Shown piece after piece: positions 43,089-52,931 of a stretch of 64,000 nt of DNA. This DNA is from Wurfbainia villosa (lineage: Eukaryota; Streptophyta; Magnoliopsida; Zingiberales; Zingiberaceae), in assembly GCA_025175895.1 (NCBI GenBank), contig CM045987.1, forward strand, positions 109,729,040-109,793,039. The letters run 5' to 3'. Position 1 is the first letter of the stretch, and each line of letters opens with the position of its first letter. The translations under genes were made by a program, and so were the position numbers. The notes beneath the pieces are model-generated. The model saw only the letters and a list, made by a program, of their open reading frames with translations. It was not told the DNA's origin and did not search any database.

Positions 43089-44304
43089 CCCGGGGGGGAG
43101 GAGGTTCGTATTCCTTCTTGGGAAGGAGAGGAGAAGGTGAAGGGGCGAGGGAAGTAATAGTATCAGTATGGGGAATAATTAAGATATTAGTCCCGAAGTG
43201 GGTGACTACCTTCTCATTTGATGAGAAGAATTGGCGGGGCTGGGTAAGTTGTAATTTATTTTTTACCGTGTGAAAATTGGCTCTGACTCGAGGAGAATGA
43301 AGGTTGGGATAGCCCGAACAGATTCCCGAGTGGAAGATTTTAGCAGTCGACTGGCACCCTGAAGGATGGAGAATCTGTAGTAACAGACTAAGGAATGACA
43401 CAGAAATGACTTTGAGTATTCCTGAGCAATAATAGTTCATACACAGAGAACAATACTTAGCATTAAAATTTCAAAAAATCTTTGGCAATAGGGGTTGACC
43501 AGTACAGTAAGAAAGATGTGACAATTACAATTTGAAGAGTTCCGGGGGACATTTGGCCAGAGCCACCTCAGAATTAAGGCAGCTAGTATCTACGCCTGGC
43601 GGAGGGTAGCCTTCAGCCGCATTCAGAGCAGAAGACCCGTCAAAGCCCAACATAAACAATTTCACTCATTTCTAGGTGCATTTCATCTTCAGATCCGCCT
43701 CCTGCTCTTTCAACTGGGCCCGACATCAGCTAATTGGGTGGCCAGGGCATCTCTCTCTTTTGTCGTCGTCACGACTTGATGGCCCAGAGAAGCCAGGGCT
43801 TCAGAATGCTCCTTCTGGAGTTCATGTTGCTGTTTGGCCACTAAAGTCAAAATCCCCGGAAGAGGGGACACCTTCAAAGAGAGGTCTTCCCGGTGATGCC
43901 TACAAGACTCCAAAGTGGTTTTCCAAACTTAACGTTCTTGTTGGAGCTGGAGGATAATTGTAGAAGAGTCAGAAGCCTGGAACTTCGCCTCTACGAGCTG
44001 CCTTCTATGTTCCTCTAATTCTTGAGCAAGGAGGGCAATCTGTTGAAGCTGATTGGACTGCAAAAATAACTATTGTTGAAGGTCATCATTCTTCTTCTGG
44101 AGCTCCTCTTTCTCACTCTGAGCCACCACCAGTTGTGTCATCAGATCGTCACACTGGGCAATCAGAGTGGATTCCCTCTGTTTACCCTCACTCAGTTGTT
44201 GGGTTAGTTTTTTTCTATCGAGTGAGGGAGGCAGTATGGCGGGCGACCAACGTGGACTGATAATTCACTATGCCCTGTGTGGTCTCGTTATAGGCCTTAA
44301 CTGC

Positions 44305-44379
44305 CTGGGACAGGGAAGAAAAAGTTAGGAGAAAGAGTGCTAGCCTAATACCTCAAACGGAAGGAGAAGAGAAGCTTAT
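44305..44379 (-). other. Candidate intron 2 of ORF-a (75 bp, damaged donor)
   Basis: The acceptor is strong: a pyrimidine run ending TTCTTCCCTGTCCCAG at 44305. The donor side reads GCTGAG followed by ATAAGC; a single G-to-A change of GTAAGC explains it. Joining GAG to GCA keeps the downstream AVKAYNETTQ frame leading into the coiled coil. Confidence 0.5.
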
Positions 44380-44979
44380 CTCAGCCAGGCATTTGCATAG
44401 GCATTCGTAAGGATTCTGCATCTGGGACTGATTAAGAAGTCGCACCTCTTCTGTACTTTGGATCCTAAGGGAGGACCCTAAAGAGGTGGATGGGGGGTCT
44501 AGGGGGGAAGGTTCCCCCCAATCAAAGAAGGTTCTGCTGTGAGCGTAGGGGGCACAGAGGGGGTCCACGGTCAGAGTAAGAGGGCAAGTTTATATGGACA
44601 GTTGTAGGGGGAGAATCGACCGGAGGATCAATTCTTTGGTCAGGTTGGAAAGGAGATGAAACAACAGAAGGAGAAGGAGAAAGCTCTTTTTGTGGGGAAG
44701 AGGTAGGAGCGGCAAAGGCGGTTTCTTCCTCACGAGGTTCATAGATAATTAGGCGTCGGTGCCTATTTAATTTCAGAGGATAAGGTGGAGGAGAAGAATG
44801 TGAGGAAGAGGATACTGGAATGGAGGAGGAACTAGGGGCGCCCTCCTTGCGAGGACGAAGCTTCTTGCGGGGGGAAGAAGGAGTAATAGGGGATTTACCC
44901 CTACTTCGCTTCTTAGAAGGTTTCTTCTTCGCTGCCGCAATCTCCTCCCCTTTAATTATAGCATCCTGCATCAGGTTGT

Positions 44980-45052
44980 CTGCAAAACCAACCGTTAAAA
45001 AGTGTGCTGGCAACAAAAGATATTATGTATAAAAGTACGAGTAATTTCCTAC
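44980..45052 (-). other. Candidate intron 1 of ORF-a (73 bp)
   Basis: Donor ATAG/GTAGGA at 45052 and acceptor TTTTGCAG at 44980 split one GAC codon. Splicing joins the transposon-like domain to the basic region in the same frame. TTTTTAAC near the acceptor could be the branch region. Confidence 0.62.
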
Positions 45053-45734
45053 CTATGGTGTCCGGATCGATCAAGGGGAAAGGGGATAGCTCATAGCGAC
45101 TAAAAAGGGGAGGCTTCATCAGATGATTTGAACTATAATGGTATTCTCTCAACACCCGAAAGACCTCCGGGAAGGAACACTGGGTCCTACTCTTGTGAAA
45201 GGAAGGTAGTTCGGGGAGATCTAATTTCTAGGTGTCAGAGTAGGGGAGGGGAGTTGGAAGTTGAGTGAAAAAGTAGAGAACTTCCCACCCCTTATGGGAA
45301 GAGGGCATGTTTACCAGGAATTGACAGTCCGAATGGTTAGAAAGGTAAAAGAGGCCCTCCTTAGAAGACTTCAATTGGAAGAAGGAATGAAATATCAACG
45401 GGGACAAAGGAAGACCTAAATGTCGGAATACTATGATGGCCTCTGATAATATGCGGAAAGAGTTAGGGGAAAATTGATTGATGGGTAGCTTATAAAAGTC
45501 CAATATCTCCAGGTAGGTAGGGGGCACAAGAAAATACAAACCATTTAGCAGTTGCTTAGAGAAGAAGCAGTGGAAGCCCGGTGGGGGAAGATGGGGTCAG
45601 TAAGAGGTGGTGTTGAAGCGATAGGGTATAGATGGGTCTATGTGGTGCATACGGTTGAAGAAATAATGTTGGTTGTTTAAGTGGGTGATGGTATGTTCGT
45701 ACTAGGGGTGTGAGGTAGGGTTTTTCGGGGCCAT

Positions 45735-46101
45735 AGGTACTAAAGGAGGAGGAGCACTTACTTGAAAGCTGAGGATGAAACACTTGCGAAAAAGGAGGCT
45801 AGGGCAACTGACCACCGTCGAAGAGAATCGCCGGGAGAAGGAGAAGAAAAGACTAAGTCGCTAAAGCCCAAGTTGTGCATAAAGAGGGGAAGAGGGGAAT
45901 TTATCAAGGGTTTTTGTGACTCTTCAACTGCTTGACAGAGGAAGAAAAGCGTGGCCCATGGGCCCAACAAGCCGGGTCGAGCATATAAAGTAAGGTCACA
46001 GAAAAAGGTAAATTAGAATTAATAATGGGGAGGATAGATGAAAAATATTTCACTTAGAAAGTCAAACTTAGTATTTCGTTTGACTATTTTTAGGGCATGG
46101 C
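45735..46101 (-). other. Region between ORF-a and the 3' LTR of element A
   Basis: It holds the likely promoter and leader of ORF-a: a weak TATA-like CTTTATATGC at 45984-45993 and GGGCCC-type sequence near 45958. The open frame at 45758-45970 is not in frame with ORF-a. No convincing polypurine tract was seen directly before 46102. Confidence 0.45.
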
Positions 46102-47189
46102 TAATGATACCGCTGCTACCTAATTTAGGGATTAAAATGAGAGAAACCACGTGGAAGACATTGTCTGAACCAGGGAATTAGTTCAATAAAGCAGGTCTGG
46201 GGAATTGGTTCGATAAAGTAGGTCTGGGGGAATTGGCTCGATAAACCAAGTCTGGTGAATTGGTTCGATAAAGTAGGTCTGGGGGAATTGGATTAGTAAA
46301 GTAGGTCTGGGGAATTGGTTCTATGAAGTAGGTCGGGGGAATCGGCTCGACAGAGTGAGTCTAGGAATTGGTGCGGTTGAGTGAGTGGGAGAATTAATTC
46401 GGCAAAGCGAGTCTGGAATTTGGCTCCGTAAGAAGAGTCCGGGAATTGGCTCGGGCTATTATAAGAAGTTTGAGATATGGAGTCTAAGAGCTAGACTAAG
46501 CCTAGGTATTAGGCTTAGGCTAACCTGACAAAGGGAGAGAGGGTGAAAAGGAAAGGTTAGAATCTTTTCTGAAATATTTGTAGGAGTTTGTTACATAACA
46601 AACTAGGGCCCCACATAATATTCGGAGGAGTCTCCACTCCCCATCTATTTAACAGAATGATTCTCCAGGTAAACAAGGTGGCCATGTGGACAGTGTTGGA
46701 AGGAGTTCGTTACGTGATAGTTGGTAGAGAAAGAGAAGGAGGATAAAAGGAAGAGAAAGGGAGAGAGAAAGGGGATCTCGGACTTCCAAACTGAAAGACA
46801 GAAGAGCTGGGAGCAATCACATCGCTGGAGAAGAAGAAGAAGAGGAAGAAATGAAGGAGGAGACGACGAGGGGAGGGAGCTCCATTCTTTCGACCTTTGT
46901 ACACTGAGCAGATTGTAAGAGGTTTTCCCTCCACCTCTGGAAACTTTTTCTACGAAGGAGAAATTTTATAGTGAAAGTGCTTTGACACTGTAGCTCATGA
47001 GAGAGCTCATCCCGTGGAGTAGGAATCCTCATTCTGAACCACGTAAAACTCTATGTCTTTGCTCTCTACTTTGGTTTTTCATATTTTCTACTCATGTTCT
47101 ATTAGTGTTGCGGCCGGAGAGAACTCTAAGCCTCCTGTACGCATCTTGGCATTGAAAGGAGGTGAGCAAATCCGCATACGACCGCATCA
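46102..47189 (+). repeat. 3' LTR of element A
   Basis: 1088 bp, same length as the 5' LTR. Differences are mainly point changes, many of them transitions. The right target duplication GAGAG is at 47190-47194. Confidence 0.93.
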
Positions 47190-47194
47190 GAGAG

Positions 47195-47414
47195 GATACG
47201 TCGATAGCCCAGAATTATGACATCTCCGAGAATTAACTCCTGTCCATTTAAAAATTACTCCTTTATATTTATCAATTAGGTTAATCCTGGAGTTCCTACC
47301 AACATCCTTCAAGGAACATACTGACATCATCCTTTGATTTTATGATAATATAAATGAATCCTAGTAAAGGGAGACGACGGTAAGCTTTATATATATTACC
47401 AACAAGGAAATTGT
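47195..47414. other. Unique spacer between elements A and B
   Basis: AT-rich; no gene seen. It is the right flank of the A insertion and the left flank of B. ATTGT (47410-47414) should be the target duplication of B. Confidence 0.6.
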
Positions 47415-47683
47415 TAGTGATACTGCTGTTGCCTCTTCTCTGAGAACCGGGTAAAGGGGCTCGCATGTAAGACACTATCCGAACCAAATAGTCGGTTCGG
47501 CGAAGAAAGAAAGGAAGAATGGTTCGGGCGCGATGGTTTGGGACAGTTGGAATGGGAGAACCAGTTGAGGTATTGGCATGACGAAGCGAAGGCGGAGGGC
47601 GCTTCGCTAGGAGATGAATGAGAATCGGTTCGGCTTAGTAGGCCTAGAAGTCGATGGGACGGATGAGAATCGACTCGGCCTAG
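47415..47683 (+). repeat. 5' LTR of element B, first part
   Basis: It begins like the A LTR (TAGTGATACTGCTG) and carries a few GGTTCGGC/AATCGGTTCGGC-type repeats. It is cut at CCTAG (47679-47683) by element G. Confidence 0.82.
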
Positions 47684-48625
47684 TGATGTGTTATTTTCTG
47701 TAAATACACGGTTGTCGTCAAGTAATAAAAATATCGATCCCACAAGGATTTGGACAATTACCGAATGATCGTGATACCAAGTTATCTAGTTAATCAATTT
47801 GTGGATTAAGCAAAGAAACTGAGCAGTCAAGAACAACGAATGAGAGGAACGAGCTAAAAGTCAATAGTTGAGAAGAATCTCAGGATATGGGTTTCACCAC
47901 GTCGACGATTTATAAGGTGATTTAATTCTTTCCTACCCCTGTTAGAATTGTTTTGATGGAACCTATCCTAAGGTAAATCAACGACCCCTTTCGAGGTCTA
48001 CGCCAACTGTACCTATCAAACTTAATTTACCTGTCACGGTATTCGAGCGTAGGGGATCATAATCAGCTAAGGGGACCTGTCACGAGACCCCCGCAAACCT
48101 CCCTAGTCTTACCACCGTTACTTGGTAAAAACTGGATTTGATAGATCCATTAAGTCTATAAGAGTTCCTTTAGAGTCTAAATTTCCTTTTCATGATAGGT
48201 TTGCACACGGGACCATAATCAGCTAAGGGGACCTGTCACGAGACCCCCGCAAGCCCTCATAGATACACTACCACTACTTGACAGGAGTTAATCCCTAGTT
48301 GGTTCTAGGTTTCGGGAACTTGGGTTCACTGTTAGGTACTTCCCCTTAGCTCCTTAGGTTTATCAATAAGAATCCAAAAACCAGATCAAAACAAACAATA
48401 ATTCAAGTAGTATAGATTACATCATCCATCATAAATCGTCAAGGGCTACTCCCCCATCCTAAGATTACAGGACACTACTCCATAGTCAAACAAGAATTGC
48501 TAGAGAAAGAAATTACAATACTTAGTGCCATCTGTGTTCCTTTGTCGTCGACTCCTTCGTTCTCCTCGTTCTTGTGTCGTCCTCTTTTTCCACCCGCCTC
48601 CTCTTTTAGGGTTAGAATATCTCCT

Positions 48626-48633
48626 CTTTTATA
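48626..48633 (-). promoter_or_regulatory. TATA box in the element G LTR
   Basis: The minus strand reads GGCTATAAAAGAGG; the same sequence is at 58390-58397 in the 5' LTR, where it would drive the genomic RNA. Confidence 0.75.
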
Positions 48634-48785
48634 GCCTTGGCCTCCTCTTCAATTAAGGCAAAAGATTTTCCTTTAATTGAGACGAAGATCGCGGCTTCGT
48701 CGAGTTGCTCGCAGAAAAGGAAGTCTGGAATCAGGCCAACACGCCCATGCCAAATGAGGGCATAGGCGTGTCGCACATTTCTCAA

Positions 48786-49015
48786 CGGTCGTGTCAGCGC
48801 TTGAACGGGGCGTGTCGATTGCTGAACCAGGGCGTGTTGAGCGCTGGAACTCCTGACACGGACGTGTCACTGATAACATGCTTGTGTTGTTTTGATACGC
48901 CGGTCGTGTCAGCGCTTGAACGGGACATGTCGGTTGCTGAACCAGGGCGTGTTGAGCGCTGGAACTCCTGACATGGACGTGTCATTAATAACATGCTTGT
49001 GTTGTTTTGATACGC
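48786..49015 (-). repeat. 115-bp tandem duplication in the element G LTR
   Basis: CGGTCGTGTCAGCGCTTGAA starts at 48786 and again at 48901, followed by near-identical sequence. The other LTR has the same arrangement at 58551-58780, so the duplication preceded insertion. Confidence 0.9.
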
Positions 49016-49179
49016 CTACTTCTTCGCCCTGTTAACACAAAAAACACCCAAAAGCAGTCTCTTCGTCCAAAATATGCTAAACTTAACTGAATCATGACAA
49101 AATACATGCCTAGGACATGAAATGAGATAAAATGCAAGCATATGGAGTAGTGAAAATGTAGCACGATTTACACACATCA

Positions 49180-49976
49180 AAATCCCCTAGTCCTAAACTT
49201 TTGCTTGTCCTCAAGCAAAGAAAACACAAAAGACAACTTAATTGTGAAAATGCTAGAACCATCCAGAGGTATACAATCTGCTCTTAATCTTATCAAATCA
49301 TTCCTAGTTGCCAAGATTGAAAGATCCCTATATAGTGCACGTGAAAAGCTGAACTAAAGTCATTAGACACCAATCTAGATTTGACATCCCTTCTATCGTA
49401 GATCATTCTTATTTCCGGCATAGAGGCACTTACCTGCCTTAATGCATGGATCATCCTTACCTAGCAACAAAAGGTCTCAAAGGAGCACTTTCTAAGAAGA
49501 AAGAAGGGAAGGAATTTATAGAGAGCATTTCCCCAGTAACTAGTTAGTCTCAAAGGGGCACCTTTTAGGTGTTTCCCCAGTAACTACTTGGTCTCAAAGG
49601 GGTGCTTGAAAACAATTCCAGCCTTTTTTTTTTCAAACCAAAACTTCTAGGGAAAGTGTTTCTCCAGTAACCAAACAGGAAAGTCTCCAATGGAAAATCG
49701 AGTACTCGTCCGATATGGGGGATTTAAATCCTTTTTGGATACCTCAGACCTATAGACAGTGTTAGAAGTGAAATAGGGTTCTTATCAAATAGGCAAAAAG
49801 GAATATCATGATCCGACCAATGTTCAGTTGTATTACGCTAGATGATATAAAAATGCAATGTTATGATATATGAAAAGATGCAAACAAAAATAGCACTAAC
49901 CAAACTAAAAATCTAAGTAGAGACAGCATAAGCAGTAAAGGATGTGCATCGAAACTCACAAAATAGCTCAAGGTGG
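49180..49976 (-). other. Non-coding 3' region of element G
   Basis: No gene. GGACTAGGGGATTT on the minus strand (49180-49193) adjoins the 3' LTR and is the likely polypurine tract. Confidence 0.7.
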
Positions 49977-51392
49977 TCAATGGTCATTGTCTTCACTACT
50001 AGCATCCTCCTCTTCCCACCTACGTCGCTGCTCCTGGTAAAACTCCCAGGACTCCTGTCGAAGTCTATCATCATCTTCCCTCCGGGCAGACTCAGCAGTG
50101 AAAAACTCATCAGTTGTCCTGTAAAAATCAGCTGCCCTATCCAAATGCTGTGTCACCATACGATGGTGCTCCTCTGTAGCTTGGGCAAACCGATCCCACA
50201 CACCTATATGCGAGGTATGCTCGACCCTGAAAGCTTCGAATGATGATCAGAATCCTGAAAAATCAAAAGAAGAGTACCCTGTAGAAACATTGTTAGTAGG
50301 AAACCGTGGGGGTTCAGGAGTCGAATGTGATGGTTCAGGGGCTATGTGAGATGGCTCCCTAGGAGAGGGTGATGGAGCATGGGCAGTAGGGGTAGGAAAG
50401 GGTCCCTGGACATCTATAAAAAGCCAATTAGATGAATTACGTACAGTCATCTGCTCAGGGTTTGGAAGAGGGATTTTAATTCCATTTCTTAACACCAAAC
50501 GATACCCCTCGTCACTTGCCTCAATCATCTTCATATTTATACAAGCATCCAAATCCAATCTAGGGCTAGCAGGACAAAATTCAAGGTCATCCAATTCACA
50601 TCCTAAGGCCACAGCAATCCTAGTGATAATACCACCTATGACTATGACCCCAGATTGGCTATTACTAACCTTAACTAAATGTCTAACCATATGGGCTCCA
50701 GAATCAATATTAACTTCATTTAGCATAGCCCATAAAAATTGTAACTCACTCTGCCTAGCCACCCCTGCACTATCATATCTTCCAGAGATTGTATTAGCCA
50801 TAAACCTAAGGAGATAACGAAAAGTAGGATTAGGGATGTTAAATGATTTAGACCTAGATGCATCATAAGGGCGAGGGTCATCAGAAATTATTCTCCAAAA
50901 TTGATGATCAATAAAAAGTCTATGAATTTGCCTCTCCCCTCCACAAGGAAAATCAAATATTGTATTAAAATCACTTAAAGAAAGAGTAAACTCATGGTTC
51001 ATTAATCTAAATTTGATTTTTCCTTCCTCACAATCCTTTCCTTGCAGTATTTCAGTAGATAGGGAGCTAAGGAATTCAAGAGTGATACTAGGGTAAGTAA
51101 GATGATGATGCGTGATAAATTCGTTCCAGCCTATCCTATTGGTCAACCAAGTTATGTCATCTCTTAACCCTAGGGTTGTCAACGTGTAGAAGTCTATAGT
51201 TCTTGTAGATACTAACTTCCTTTTTTCAAGCTTACTGAATTTAGACTTCATAACCTCATCCCTAAAAACAATTCCATAAGGATGGAAGGAGGTTGGAGGA
51301 GGATCGTTACCCAAGTCCTGGGCTTTTCTCTTTCCCTTGTCCTTTGTCGAAGAGGAAGAATCTCCTCCTTTAGTCTTCACTCGCTTACTCAT
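49977..51392 (-). pseudogene. ORF in env position of element G (Athila ORF-1-like, one in-frame TGA)
   Basis: ATG 51392-51390 opens 381 codons to TGA 50249-50247; the same frame then runs a further 89 codons to 49977. The N-terminus is basic and Ser-rich (MSKRVKTKGGDSSSSTKDKG). The middle (LVSTRTIDFYTLTTLGLRDD; HEFTLSLSDFNTIFDFPCGG) resembles the plant 'Athila ORF-1' family found downstream of pol in Athila elements. The tail is a charged, likely coiled-coil segment. I see no signal peptide or membrane-spanning segment, so nothing in the sequence supports an envelope function. The TGA probably replaced CGA. The role of this family is unknown. Confidence 0.82.
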
Positions 51393-51881
51393 GGCGTTGG
51401 GGAGGGAGAGAAAGCAGGTTAGCTTCTCGGCTGCTCGAGAGAGACCGACAGCAGCTGCTTTAAGCTTGTAACGCGCGTGGAAAATTAGGGCGTGCTCGGG
51501 CCGGCTTTTAAAGGGCTAGCCGCAACATAGGCGTGTCAGGCATCCTCTTACGCAAATACCCGACCCGTTTAAGCGTGGCATAGGTGTGCTTCTGTCCGGC
51601 TCAGGCGTGCCGCAGGTGAGAAAAGTACGACACGGGCATGCTCGGCAGCACACTCTACCTGTGTTGTCTTCGGGTAACCTCAACACGCCTGTGTCGTTCG
51701 GCATAGGCGGGTCGTGTCAATTTGGCACACAGTGACACGTTTAACATGTCGTGTCCTGTAAACCTGAAAAAAAAATGTAAAATTCAAAATAAAATAAAAT
51801 AAAATGACTAAAAAAAATAGATTGGGTTGCCTCCCAAGAAGCGCTTGTTTAAGGTCGTTAGCTTGACCCCTCAGTTACTCC
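51393..51881 (-). other. Spacer of element G between integrase and the env-position ORF
   Basis: It contains many GTGTCG/ACACGCC-type motifs (51500-51740), like those in the LTR and in the gag-protease linker (55640-55840), and an A-rich run (51770-51820). No gene. Confidence 0.7.
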
Positions 51882-52931
51882 CTAATTTTGGGGATATGGC
51901 TCGAGGAGTGTGCTATGCCCCTCTTCCTCCCCAATCAGCTCAGTAGAATTGTTTGTGAAGTATTTCTTAAGTCTTTGACCATTTACTTTAAAAATTCTTG
52001 TAGACTCACTGGATATATCAATAGCTCCATGAGGATAAACCTTTTCAACTTGATATGGTCCCGACCATCTGGATTTCAGCTTCCCAGGAAAAAGTTTCAA
52101 TCTTGAGTTGAATAGTAATACCAAGTCTCCTTGATGGAATTCTCTGCGCATGATATTCTTGTCATGCCACCTCTTCGTTTTCTCCTTGTAAGACCTTGCA
52201 TGTTCATAAGCATCAAGGCGTAGTTCTTCAAGTTCATTTAGCTGCAGTTTTCTTTTCTCTCCGGCTTTCTTTAGGTCAAAATTAAGCCATTTAATTGCCC
52301 AATATGCCCTGTGCTCTATTTCAACTGGAAGATGACATGGTTTTCCATAAACTAATCAAAACGGAGTCATTCCAATGGGTGTCTTGTAAGCCGTTCGATA
52401 GGCCCATAGAGCATCGTCAAGTGTTAAAGACCAATCCTTCCTTGATCTTGATACTGTTTTCTCCAAGATAGTCTTGATTTCCCTATTTGAAACTTCTACT
52501 TGCCCGCTCGTTTGTGGATGATATGGTGAGGCTAGTTTATGGGTTACTCCATACTTCTTGAGAAGGCTTTCAAATTGTCTTTCGATAAAGTGTGAGCCTC
52601 CATCACTTATTACTTCTCTCGGTATTCCAAATCTTGGAAATATTATACTCTTAAAGAGCTTTATGATTGTTTTGGCATCACAAGAGGGGGATGGTAGAGC
52701 CTCAACCCATTTAGACACATAGTCCACTGCCACCAGTATATAGGTATTTTTATAGGAAGTAGGGAAGGGTCCCATATAGTCAATCCCCCAAACGTCGAAC
52801 AATTCGACTTCCAATATCGAATTTTGAGGCATCTCATGTCTCCTTGATACGTTCCCGGTCCTTTGACAGCGGTCACAAGTCATCACATAATTCTGAGAGT
52901 CTCCAAAAATATGAGGCCAATAAAATCCTGC
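51882..52931 (-). pseudogene. pol: pol of element G: integrase
   Basis: Zinc-binding CDRCQRTGNVSRR is near 52860. The catalytic core has FDVWGIDYMGPFP (first Asp), VISDGGSHFI (second Asp) and HPQTSGQVEVSNREIK (Glu). The C-terminal part reads KLKSRWSGPYQVEKVYPHGAI (52070-52010) and ends PYPQN at 51882. TGA at 52356-52358 lies in TPFxLVYGK, where CGA (Arg) is expected. TAA at 52932-52934, just before the AGFYWP segment, stands where CAA is expected. No frameshift. Confidence 0.93.

Larger units (their letters stand above)
43525..45734 (-). pseudogene. Antisense ORF-a of element A: transposon-domain plus coiled-coil protein with two candidate introns
   Basis: The ATG at 45734-45732 gives MAPKNPTSHP. 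The first ~220 codons contain HLPPPGF, FLVPPTYLEILDFYKLP and QFSPNSFRIL, a pattern I associate with the Pfam family 'putative gypsy type transposon' found in opposite-strand ORFs of Tat elements. A 73-bp intron candidate (45052-44980) joins this frame to a basic segment (KKKPSKKRSRGK) and a Ser/Pro-rich region. A frameshift lies near 44550. A second, 75-bp intron candidate (44379-44305) leads to a coiled coil (about 44300-43710). The tail ends at TAA 43527-43525. In-frame stops (near 45703, 45600, 45228, 44070 and 43935) show decay. The basic stretch may be a nuclear signal. The protein is probably DNA- or chromatin-directed; its role in the element is unknown. Confidence 0.68.
1352..47189 (+). 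mobile_element. Element A: Tat-type Ty3/gypsy LTR retrotransposon, host of nested insertions
   Basis: Two 1088-bp direct repeats (1352-2439 and 46102-47189) bound the element, and GAGAG flanks both ends (1347-1351, 47190-47194). Between them, on the + strand, are decayed gag, protease, reverse transcriptase, RNase H, a second RNase H-like domain and integrase, in gypsy order. The second RNase H after the first and the long 3' region with opposite-strand ORFs are known features of the plant Tat lineage. Element C interrupts RT at 5140 and element F interrupts the 3' region at 27314. Without nested DNA the element is about 18.4 kb, of which about 2.9 kb is a tandem duplication. All + strand coding parts carry stops and frameshifts, so A is inactive. 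Confidence 0.93.
47684..49179 (-). repeat. LTR of element G at its 3' end (left in window)
   Basis: 1496 bp. The minus-strand TATA box TATAAAAG is at 48626-48633. A 115-bp tandem duplication lies at 48786-49015. Rich in GGCGTGTC/ACACGCC motifs. Confidence 0.95.

Noticed and set aside
45758..45970. Minus-strand 71-codon frame as the start of ORF-a
   Set aside because: It is not in frame with the transposon-like domain; the in-frame ATG at 45734 gives a better fit.
47195..47414. Part of a host gene between elements A and B
   Set aside because: No open frame or splice-like structure longer than a few dozen bases; AT-rich without similarity I can recognise.
49977..51392. Viral envelope gene
   Set aside because: Position is right, but no signal peptide, furin-like site or membrane anchor is visible; the sequence fits the Athila ORF-1 family of unknown function.
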